In this document: one piece after another, positions 47,801-59,800 of the stretch
Position numbering within the stretch: position 1 is the stretch's first letter
How the letters are laid out: each line of letters opens with the position of its first letter
From: Symsagittifera roscoffensis
Taxonomy: Eukaryota; Xenacoelomorpha; Acoela; Convolutidae
Assembly: GCF_963678635.1 (NCBI RefSeq)
Contig: NC_087062.1
Coordinates: 31,766,704 to 31,830,703 of the forward strand
Length of the DNA stretch: 64,000 bases
Reading direction: 5' to 3'
The notes under the pieces: model-generated
The model's input: the letters and a program-made list of their open reading frames with translations, nothing else
What the model was told of the DNA's origin: nothing
Databases searched by the model: none
Position numbers and translations under genes: made by a program

Positions 47801-50800
47801 TAGCTCTTCCCCTAGACAAATTAGGGATGAGCCGTTTGTGTAGGGGGGGTTCCTACAACCTGGTCTATCGATTAAACCCTTAATCCCAAATCTGGACGGG
47901 TAGTTTTTGAGGAAATCGGAAAGATTTGAAAAAAAGGCCAAAAAAGTCAAAAAAGTGACTTTTCCTAAGTCTATAGCTCTTCCCCTAGGCAAGTTAAGGA
48001 CCAGCCGCTTGTGCGGGGGAGTTTACTACAACCTGGTCTATCGATTAAACCCTTAATTCCAAATCTGGATGGGTAGTTTTTGAGGAAATCGATAATTTCC
48101 GAAAAAATAGGCAAAAAAATCAAAAAAGTGACTTTTCCTAAGTCTATAGCTCTTCCCCTAAGCAAATTAGTGACCAGCCGCTTGGGCAGGGGAGTTTCCT
48201 ACAACCTGGTCCATCGATTAAACCCTTAATCCCAAATCTGGATGGGTAGTTTTTGAAGAAATCGAAAAAGTTTGAAAAAATGGCCTAAAAACCGAAAAAT
48301 TGACTATTCCTAAGTGTATAGCTCTTCCCCTAGACAAATTAGGGACAAGCTTGTGTAGGGGGTTCCTACAACCTGGTCTATCGATTAAACCCTAAATTCC
48401 AAATCTGGACGGGTAGTTTTTGAGGAAATCGGAAAGATTTGAAAAAAGGCCAAAAAAGTCAAAAAAGTGACTTTTCCTAAGTCTATAGCTCTTCCCCTAG
48501 GCAAGTTAAGGACCAGCCGCTTGTGCGGGGGAGTTTCCTACAACCTGGTCTATCGATTGAACCCTTAATTCCAAATCTGGATGGGTAGTTTTTGAGGAAA
48601 TCGATAATTTCCGAAGAAATAGGCAAAAAAATCAAAAAAGTGACTTTTCCTAAGTCTATAGCTCTTCCCCTAAGCAAATTAGGGACCAGCCGCTTGTGCA
48701 TGGGAGTTTCCTACAACCTGGTCTATCGATTAAACCCTTAATCCCAAATCTGGACGGGTAGTTTTTGAAGAAATCGAAAAAGTTTGAAAAAATGGTCTAA
48801 AAACCGAAAAATTGACTATTCCTAAGTGTATAGCTCTTCCCCTAGTTAAATTAGGGACAAGCTTGTGTAGGGGGTTCCTAGAACCTGGTCTATCGATTAA
48901 ACCCTAAATTCCAAATCTGGACGGGTAGTTTTTGAGGAAATCGGAAAGATTTGAAAAAAGGCCAAAAAAGTCAAAAAAGTGACTTTTCCTAAGTCTATAG
49001 CTCTTCCCCTAGGCAAGTTAAGGACCAGCCGCTTGTGCGGGGGAGTTTCCTACAACCTGGTCTATCGATTGAACCCTTAATTCCAAATCTGGATGGGTAG
49101 TTTTTGAGGAAATCGATAATTTCCGAAGAAATAGGCAAAAAAATCAAAAAAGTGACTTTTCCTAAGTCTATAGCTCTTCCCCTAAGCAAATTAGGGACCA
49201 GCCGCTTGTGCATGGGAGTTTCCTACAACCTGGTCTATCGATTAAACCCTTAATCCCAAATCTGGACGGGTAGTTTTTGAGGAAATCGAAAATTTCCGAA
49301 AAAATGGGCAAAAAGTGAAAAAAGTACCGAGTTGTGAAGCTTTTCTAAGACCGTAGGGGGTGGGGTAGGGTAAAAATTGCCCTAAATTTCATGCAGGCAG
49401 GTAGGTGAAACGCTACTGAATCCATTGGTACCACTTTTATGAGAATCTGACGGGTAGTTTTTTGGGAAAGCGAATTTTTCGAAAAAGGGTCTCAAAAAAA
49501 AAAAAAAAAAAAAAACCAGATCTCATCTGGAAAAAAAAACGTTTTCATAATACCTGTTTAATAAATCAAACAGGAATTATAGAATATTAGAATGAATGGT
49601 TTTTGCTCGATAGGTTTTATTAAAATTTAATCAAAACGGGAGCCATAAAACAGAAAAACAACCTGGTTTTAATTGACTTTCAAGTGTAACCAGGAGCAGT
49701 TGCAAACCCTTTACAATTCAAAAATCGCGAACAAGGTAGAAAAATCAGACATTGTAATAAATTCAACTGTTTAAAAAATATAGCTTACTTATCCCGTTTT
49801 CTACTCTTTTTAGAATCGCTTCTGTCTTTCGAAGAGCCGGCGCGTTTATGTTTCTTCTTCGAGCCACTTTCAGTTGCCGTCTCTCTCGGAGCAGCATGTG
49901 AGATTGTGGGAACTCCGTTCTCTTCAGACATCATTTCGTCCTTAACTTCATCACTGATTTGAGGTCTATCTGGAACAACCAACTTCCTCAAATCTAACGC
50001 GAACATTAGTTTAGGGATCTTTCTACCAGTTTCGTCTTCTTCAAAAACAGTCTCCTTTAACAAACGAGACGTCTCTTTCCTAGTCTTCGAGTTAGAAGCA
50101 GCTGCTGATGCTTTACTATTGCTCGATTTCGACTTCTTCCCTCCTTTCGCGTGTACAGAAACGTCCGTTTTTCTAACGTCGCTTGTTTCGGTGGTTTTCG
50201 TTTTTCCTTTCTTGGATTTCTCTTCCTTTGGGTGATCATTATTGGAATTAGTTGGCTCTTTAGCTACAGTGGAGCCAGTGTTTGCTGATGATCGAGGAGT
50301 GATGATATTTTTGACACAACCTTTTACTTTGTTAGGCGATATCAAAGGCATGAGTGATGAAACATGCGGTGTATTTCCACTGACATTGCTGGCAGTATTG
50401 TCTTGATTTTGTTGCTTCTTCGAGCTAGTTTTACTAAATGGATGAACTGATGCTATTTTGTCTTTATTCTTAGCTGCTATTGCTGCTGTATGTTCTCTTC
50501 TCGTGGCCACGATCTTAATCGGAGGCGATGGCGGCCTAGCTTCAATTGATTCTTCTTTCGGTACTGGTGTCGTAGTATTTGGCTTTTTACTTTCACTAGC
50601 TTGGTCCGTGTTAAATGATGCTTCTGGGATTTTCTTTGCACTTATAGTACTTTTCTTGCCATTCGAGTCTGCTTCTGTCGATTTGGCTGCTCTAGATCGC
50701 GATCCTGCTGAATTTGACCCCGTATTTCGAACATTTGCTGTTTTACTCTTCACTGGCGATGGAGAAGTGGATAATTGCCGGACTCCAAACGACGCTAGAC

Positions 50801-53800
50801 TCCAAGAAGGTCTAGATCCCTTGGCCGGATTCTTATTCGGGGTTGACTCCGAAGCGGAGCTCGATGGTGGCTCCTCGGATGGTGTCTTAATCGGCGGACT
50901 CGGTAGCGACTCGGGTTCTGATTTCAAGCTTTGGTCTGCGGCTGGGTTGGACTGCGAGGCAGCGATGCTCGTTTTACTCGGTTCCTCATTTTTAGTCAGG
51001 GCGTTCTCCTCAGTGTGGTCTTTATGCGCTTCGTCTTCGGATTGAGAGCTACCGCCTTCATCACTGGACGAGGACGATGACGAAGAGGATGAACCATCGT
51101 GCACCTGACCATCATCATCACTATCTATTTCACTATCTGGTTCTTCTTTTGGTAGTTTATTGCTTTCCCTGTAAAAATAACTTTTAAAGGTTCGGTCATT
51201 GAACAGAAGGGCCTAGAATACAGCCAAAATGCATGATTTTTTTTGGGCCCTGGACCTCCTTCATGTACCTTAACATAAGTATTAGAAGAACTTTTTGACC
51301 ATTTTTATTTTAGTCGTTGTTTCGTGGCCACAGCAAGAAAACTGACTCACGGTTGTTCTGCTTTTACATGTGATTGCGACTTCGAAGTGGACTGTCTTGC
51401 ATGATCAGTGGTGGCATTGTCTCGTAGCGGTAATGTCTCATTGGCAGCATTAGAGTGTTTTACTTGCGACTGTTGAGCTGCAAAGGCTACTTCCTACACA
51501 ATGACAAAACTTTAAAACATAGCCAATAGACAGTTGGAAAAGAGTCATTGAACGCAAGGAAACAGAAAAAAAAAAGATGTTATTAAAAACTTAACCATTC
51601 GAATTTCTAAGTTTAAAGTATATGGCCTTAAAGCTTTTTAAATTTCAAAATAAAACTCATGATTGACACATTTGAGAAAATTAATTCAATTTGAGAAAAC
51701 TGGATTAATAGGTAAAATTTTCATTAAGCTGGGAAATCTGAAGACTTAAATCCACTTTTGAAACTAGAAGACCATCACGATTATCGAGATCTTTACGCTT
51801 TTGCTGTTCGATGGTAACGAACTGAATTTATAAAGAAATCGAAAGTCAAACCATGAAAAATCAAATTAGCGTGAAACAAGACTTTTCCTGAAAAAAAAAC
51901 AATCATCATTACTTATATAAGAAGCATCACAACATTGCTTAACTCTTAATTACACTTGTTGTAAGTACAAGCTGAAAGAGCGATCTAAAAAACTTTAATC
52001 TCACGATATAAAAATGATTAACGATCGTGCTTAAATTTCTTCAAACTTTTTGTAAGAAAATTTTTTCAGAGAATACTTCTAAAAACTTTTATAGACATTT
52101 TTAAGAAATGACTTAACTTTAGCCACTTATAAGCTACTGACCTTAGCGGCATGCTGTCTTCTCAATGCAGGAGTGTTGCCCTTGACTGCTGCATGGGGCG
52201 GTTCTTCCAGCTGAGGGGAGGCAGGCGGAGGTGCGTAGAGTGCGGAAGGCGACACCACAGATGACTCATCCTCTTCGTCCCCTGTCAACACCACCTCCTT
52301 TCCCCCATTGCTGCTTCCACTTCTACACGAGTTATCAAGGCTAAAATTGCAGCAGATTAAATACATACTTCACATGGACAAATTCTGGTTTGAACTTCAG
52401 TCGTTCAACCGTTGCTTTAGACCGTAGCATTTAGTTACCAAGAAAATTTAGTTCAAAACTGTCTCAGAGGTGAAACGAAGCTCTTACGCAAAACATTACA
52501 AACGCAGCATGGCAAGCAAGCGGACAAAAAATAAGACGAAATTCACAAAGTCGAAAAAAAATTATATAAAAGGCTGAAAAAATCGATCTACCAAAAATTT
52601 CATACGTTCGTATCAAGTTCACTTTGAGGAAAACATGACACGAAAGCCAAACCTTGTAAACTGCAGCGGACTTGCGATTTAAGCCAGCAATAATATGATT
52701 GCTGGAAACCATCACTACTGGAGCTCCACAATGCACATTAAACTGTTAATACTATGCAGCAAATGTGCTTAACATTACTGGATTTGAAAAAGTGGATTAG
52801 AAAAAAGTAAACTGGTACTGAAATAAGCAAGCTTGCATTTAAGAAAATGACATTACAACTCCCCCTTAGCCTAAAATGCTACCAAAACTTTGAGTATACC
52901 GTGTCCTAGTGTGCATGGAGGACAGCGATGTACGTTTTTTTTTTACTGTTCAGCAATTTGAACATAAAAAATTCGGCTTACTTAGCTTCCAATCAAAGAA
53001 GCTGATAGCTTCAGCAAAAAAGAAAGAACAAGGAAACCGAAAAAAATATTGATTAATATATTTTAAAATTGTTTTAATTTTCGAACCAGGAGCCCAGATA
53101 AAGCTCAAGATACCGGTTTGATAATTTTTGATTTTAAATTCTGACGCGGGATGAACTAGCTAATTTGAAAATAGGGAATTGGGCTTCACCCAAACCTTAT
53201 TTGTTTCTCAGAGTTTTTTTTTGCAGAAATTGACAAATTCCAACAGACAACATTTTTCGTACTTGTTTTACGGTGAAGCCTCTTATGCACTGCGGCTTGC
53301 CACAAGCCGTTGCCTTGATTAAACCCTTGATATCAGATGCAGCAGCTAGTTTTCGAGAAGCACTTTTCCTAGAGCTACGACTTTTTGTGTAAACAAAATT
53401 GGGTATGGCCATTTAAACAGGGAGGCTTCTCACTTATCCTATCCATTAAACCTAAAACTACAGATTTCAGTGGGTAGTTTTAAAACCAAAAAAATTGGTC
53501 AAATATTCCTCAGTTTTTTGAAGACTGTAGAATGGGAGGTATGGTAAAAAAAGAGACTAAAGGAATATGCAGACACATGGGAGTGAGCAGTTTTTCCAAT
53601 TGTAGCACTTTTTTAAAAATCAACTAGCGTTTAACGCACCTCCGGTGCTTCGAAACTTTTCGACAACTCGTGAAAAACCGCATATATTGGAAACAACATC
53701 TGCAAAATTTTAGTGTACTCTGACTGCACCCAATTACAGGGTTGGTAATTTCGAACTTTTTAATTTTTTCAAATTCCCATTTTAAAAGCGTCATCTCGAA

Positions 53801-56800
53801 AACTTAATGGGCCTCTGGAGAACTTTGGAGACCAGATTTGCAACCACTGAGAGTCCCTGAGAGCACCCTACTATAGGGTTAGGAGTTCCCTAAGTTTCCC
53901 AAAAAAAAAATTGAAAAAAAAAACGTCTTATCTCGGAAACTAAAAGGATTTGAGCATTCATAACATAGGCGCTACGCGCAATACACCGAAGGCATAGAAA
54001 CTGAAGCAAAAACCAAACAGCTTGAACAACTAATAATTGAAGAATAACAGTTCTAGAACAAAAAATCGTACTAATACATGTATACACCAAAATTTTGCTA
54101 TATCGAGAAAGAGCCTGAAATAACAGTTCTAGAACTAAAAATCGTACTAACACATGTATAGGTTAAATTTTTGATATATCAACGAAGATCATAAAATAAC
54201 ACTTCTAGAACTAAAAATCGTACTAACACATGTATACACCAAAAATTTACTATATTGACAAAGAGCCTGAAATAACAGTTCGTGAGCTAAAAATCGTACG
54301 AACACATGTATACACCAAAATTTTGCTATATTGGCAAAGATCATGAAATAACAGTTCGAGAGCTAAAAATCGTACTAACACATGTATAAGTCAAATTTTT
54401 GCTATATTGACAAAGATCATGGAATAACAGTTCTAGAGCTAAAAATCGTACTAACACATGTATACACCAAAATTTTGCTATATTGACAAAGATCATGGAA
54501 TAACAGTTCGAGAACTAAAAATGGTACTACTACATGTATACAATAAAATTTTGATATATTGACAAAGATCATGAAATAACAGTTCGAGAACTAAAAATCG
54601 TAATAACACATGTATACACTAAAATTTTGATATATTGACATAGATCATAAAATAACAGTTCGAGAACTAAAAATGGTACTAACACATGTATACGCTAAAA
54701 TATTGCTATATTGACGAAGAGCCTGAAATAACAATTCTAGAGCTAAAATCGTACTAACACATGTATACACCAATATTTTGCTATATCGACAAAGAGCCTG
54801 AATAAACGTTGTAGAACTAAAAATCTTACTAACACATATATACACCAAAATTTTGCTATATTGACAAAGAGCCTGAAATATTGACAAAGGACCTGAAATA
54901 ACAATCGTAGAACTAAATGTCGTACTTACGCATTGTAGATCAATTTCTATAGCTATAATAAAATACAAAAGATTGTGTTTGTATGTGTAGCAAAACGCCT
55001 CCTGTTTTACACCTAATACAAGTATACATAGACCAGTTAATTGAAACTACAGTGTACCTATTACAAGTATACACAGATCAGTTAAACTAAAGAAACTGTG
55101 TACCTAATACAAGTATACACGATCAGTTGATTGAAACTACAGTGTACCTAATACAAGTATACACAGCAGTTGAAATAGAAAAACTGTGTACCTAATACAA
55201 GTATACACAGACCAGTTGATTGAAACTACAGTGTACCTAATACAAGTATACACAGCAGTTGAAAAAAAACTGTGTACCTAATACAAGTATACACAGACCA
55301 GTTGATTGAAACTACAGTGTACCTAATACAAGTATACACAGCAGTTGAAATAGAAAAACTGTGTACCTAATACAAGTATACACAGATCAGTTGATTGAAA
55401 CTACAGTGTACCTAATACAAGTATACACAGCAGTTGAAATAGAAAAACTGTGTACCTAATACAAGTATACACAGACCAGTTGATTGAAACTACAGTGTAC
55501 CTAATACAAGTATACACAAAAGTTGAAATAGAATAACTGTGTACCTAATACAAGTATACACAGATCAGTTGATTGAAACTACAGTGTACCTAATAAAAGT
55601 ATACACAGCAGTTGAAAAAAACTGTACTTAATACAAGTATACACAGACCAGTTGATTGAAACTACAGTGTACCTAATACAAGTATACACAAAAGTTGAAA
55701 TAGAATAACTGTGTACCTAATACAAGTATACACAGATCAATTGATTGAAACTACAGTGTACCTAATACAAGTATACACAGCAGTTGAAAAAAAACTGTGT
55801 ACCTAATACAAGTATACACAGACCAGTTGAGCTGCTGGCAGAAAATCATACAGTCACTAGCTAAAACTTTGTAACCACCTGTTCAGAATGGCAAGGGAAG
55901 AATTGAAAATGTTTTTTTTAAGAATTAAGGTGTAAAATTTATTGGTCGTACATTAAAACAGATTGTAAATTCTTAAAACACGTAGTCCAAAATGCTCGTA
56001 CTCTTCGACGTGACCTGCATTGTCAACTGTGACCCTCTAAGAGAATGAATAATGCAGTAATGGTTATTTGTCGACACTTGACAACAGACAACATTTTAAA
56101 AAAAAACCCCGTTACACGATACCATAACACCTTGACTAAAGTCTTCGGTGTAATTAAGTGGCAAGATTTGAGACGCCAGGGTGTACGCTGACAATAAGGT
56201 TGTATCTTCATCGAGTTGGTAGTTTCAAATGTTTTGAATTTCTTTGTAGATAAGTTCTTTGAGAAATTTTGAAAAAATCAAAAAAAGTTCCATCTCAAAA
56301 ACAACAAAGAATTGAGCAGTCATATTTGGAGGCAAGATTCGCAATCCTTGAGAGTAGTCAGACAGGACCTTACTACAGGGTTGGGAATTTCAGATTTTGC
56401 GAAATCACAAAAAACGTCATTTCTCAAAAACTAAAAGGATTTGAACAGTCATATTTGGAGACAAGAGTTTTAACTCCTTAGAGTACTCTGACAGGAATAA
56501 CTACAGGGTTGAGAAAATCACAAAAAACGTCATTTCTCAAAAACTAAAAGGATTTGAACAGTCATATTTGGAGACAAGAGTTTTAACTCCTTAGAGTACT
56601 CTGACAGGAATAACTACAGGGTTGAGAATTTCAGATTTTTAAAAAATCATAATAATTTAAGTTTTCTGAAAATTTTTGAAAAAATCACAAAAAACGTCAT
56701 ATCACGAAAACTACAAGGATTTGAGCAGTCATATTTGGAGGCAAGACTCGCAATCCTTAATAGTACTCTGACAGTACCCAACTGCAGGGTTGGAAACTTC

Positions 56801-59800
56801 AAGTTTTGTAAATTATTTAGTTATTTGAAATTTCTGAAAATTTTGGAAAAAATCTCAAAAATCGTCTTATCTCGTTAACTAAAATGATTCGGGCATTTAA
56901 AATTGGATGCCAAATTCGCAACCCCTAATTCGATATTGGGCTGCTTAATTTAAACTCGTCAAAATTACCACTAAAATCAAATTGGAAAATCGAAAAAAAA
57001 TTCTTAACCATTGCAATATACGATATAGCTTAAACATGCAATAATAATACGTTGAAAAAGCTTACACATGGCGAGATAGTGAAGCCCGCATTTAAATATA
57101 CAATAGATAGATAAAGTAGCTTTCCAGAAAAACAATTGGTTGAGAAAATAGAAAAAAAATTTCAAAGCATTTAAAAAAAACGATCTCCTACACTTTCATA
57201 ATGCCTGTTTTTATCAGACAGGAACTTTGAAGAAAATTATAAAACAAAAAACCCTAAACCCTGGAATATCAAGAATCTTTTACACAGAAGCAAAGTTGCA
57301 CTTCGCATACACAAGCAAAAATATGACCGATAACGCTACTGAGAAAAACTGAATAAGTAAAACTTTGAGTCTACAAAATTTCTGAAGTGACGCACGCCAA
57401 TTATGAGTCTACATAATTTCTAAGTGACGCAAGCCAATTATGACATATTGGCAGTACCAGTCAACGTGAAAAAAAAACTACCAACTAACATACCTCAATT
57501 TAAAGTTTCTCAATAGAGCGGACGCATTTTAGCGAGTATACGAAAAATTTCATTAAAAACATCCGACCCTGCCCAGGTTCGAACCATCTTTCTTAGTTGC
57601 TGGTCTCAGTACCTACCTCTACGCTACAGATCCATGAGAACTTAAAGCTAAAGTGCTATTTGTAATATAATAGTCTGTGATAATATCCTTAGCATTAGCT
57701 ATACTTAATAGCTGGTTATTGATCAAAATGAACACTTTCAAAGTGAACAAGTTTTGTCGCAACAATATTTGCGACTTAGGTCGGAAAAAAAGAAAGTTCA
57801 TAATACAACATAAGCTTTGCTTGTGTAATGAAAATCATTTCTTTTTTAAGCATTCGCTTAATATCCCCTGACATGAAACAAACCTTTTTTGAGATACAAC
57901 ACAAGATAACGGAACAGTCGAAAAAAATCGAAAAATTGAAAAAACTAAATCTATCAAAATGAATCAGACTAGTTTTAAAACAGAAGCACGCCAAGACAAA
58001 AGAGGGCAAAAATAGCATCGGAAGAAAATTTTACCGAGTGGTAACAAAACAAAAAATACCATAGCAGAAACCCTTTGAGCCGAAAAAAGTCCAGGCTTGT
58101 AAAGTTAATAAGTCCCCCTGGCACTCGAAACAAAGACACTCACGCAATTTTTTTCGCTCGTCGAATGAAGCAATACGAGGCCAATAAGCCGATATTATAT
58201 ATGCCGAAACCAATCAAGCTGAAAAAAAATGATGTCATGAAAAACTTGAATTAAGTTTCTATTATGATTTTAGCAACTTGTGCAATCTACAAGTGAGCAT
58301 ACAAATTACGTTGAAACTGCTCAAAATTAGACCACTCAGCCAATAAAACATAAGTCGAACGCATTTGGGCAGAAAAAAATTTAAGCGAAAACAATAATAT
58401 TAAGAAAAAAACGCTAAGTCAAGAATTTAAAAACAGCAGAAGTAAATCAAAACACTAAGAGCAATGAGCAATATCTATGATGTGGCAACTAAGCCGACAA
58501 AGCATAAGCAGACAAAAAGCCGACAAAACTTAAGCAGACAAAAAAGCCGAACTTTTTTTTGAAACTGAACATTTCCCGTTTGAAAAAAAGGATCTTTAGA
58601 TTCGAACCTAGGATCGTAGCCGTCCTAAGCGTATTCGTTACCTCCAGACGAAAAGTGCGAGACAAAAACTGAATTTATTATAAACTGAACGTAAAATTAC
58701 CATTTGATTTTTTTTTACCATTCTGAGAACAAAGTTGTTTATGGGAAAAAGTCCAGTACCCAATTGCAACTCCCTTGCTTATCGCAAAGGTAAAAAAAAA
58801 GTACTGACTGATTGGAGGTATCTGCTGAAGACGATGAATCAGACAATCGTCCATGCTTGCTGTCCTCTTCTTCTCCATCGCCACATCCTCCTTCTGGTTG
58901 TATGTGCAGCTCCTGTTGTCCCTCAGCCGGCAATGGAGTGGGTACAAATTCATCCCCCGTCACATCACCAAGAGAAGAGTGAGAACTCTGTATCAAAATG
59001 AACAACACAAAATATTTCAGTAAGTGACTATTGTCGAAGCAAATGGATACAAACTTCATGAATGTCCAAACAGCATAGCATGGAAAGTTGTATTAAAATT
59101 CCGAATGCTCACTTAGTTGTTTAGCCGAATACTTGAAAATAATCGATCACATTCAAAATTGCAAAGATAATTTGTGGACAAACTCTTTTCATTAAACAAA
59201 TTTTCGAAAACAAGCACAAAATAATCGTGATATCCGTACGCTCAGTAAAAGAATATTAGTGCTAAAGACTATACATGTTTTCTGATGTTAAAATTAGCTT
59301 TTATTAGTGACTACAGTTACTCATCACGAAGAAAAACTGTTGTTTTCCTAAATACTAATTGATATCCGTATGAGTACTAACCGGAAGTAAAAGTGATTCA
59401 AGGTCGAATGGCTCGTTGGTTTGGTTGTTGTTCGGCTCATTTGCTCCAAAGCTCAGAGACGACCCAACAGAAAATGGCAAAATAGGGTCTGGCGTCTTCA
59501 GAGATTCCACTTCCTAAAAAAAGATGAAATTCTTGAATAACCATATCAATCATACATTTCCGAGCCAGAACTTTTTGACAACTTTATGCGCTTACAAGGA
59601 CAAACACAAGTTGCTGGTATTCTCCAATTTCTGAGTCGTGGTGGAAAGTTAGCCAATAAATAATTTCAGAACTTCTCGCGAGTAATTCTCAGAAAAACGT
59701 TCAGTGATTTAGCCAGAACACCAATTTGCTTCGAATTTAAGGTGCCTTCCAAAAGCAAAATTAACAGCAGCGAAGTAGACATTCACACCACTTGCAATAC

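Larger units (their letters stand above)
52341..58808 (-). other. 6.5-kb AFF intron packed with repeats
   Basis: Contains an S4 fragment (about 52480-52680), a diverged satellite monomer (53160-53480), repeat-unit arrays at 53680-53970 and 56240-56900, two minisatellites (53975-55830) and SINE copies (57285-57640, 58020-58665). No exon was found that is needed to keep phase. Confidence 0.7.

Noticed and set aside
49785-49790. TAA after KKSRKRDK as the end of a protein
   Set aside because: The TAA overlaps a GTAAGC donor, and the next exon continues in the correct phase into the AFF C-terminal domain.
50458-51045. 195-codon plus-strand open frame opposite the largest AFF exon
   Set aside because: It is the shadow of a Ser/Glu-rich exon whose minus-strand frame joins 13 other exons in phase.
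53975-55830. CRISPR-like regular arrays
   Set aside because: Spacers are themselves repeated, units are 44-76 bp without unique inserts, and the host is a eukaryote.
57575-57640. Functional tRNA genes at 15.86, 39.35, 57.6, 58.6 and 60.7 kb
   Set aside because: A and B boxes are recognisable but acceptor and T stems do not pair, and repeat tails follow. They fit SINE heads.
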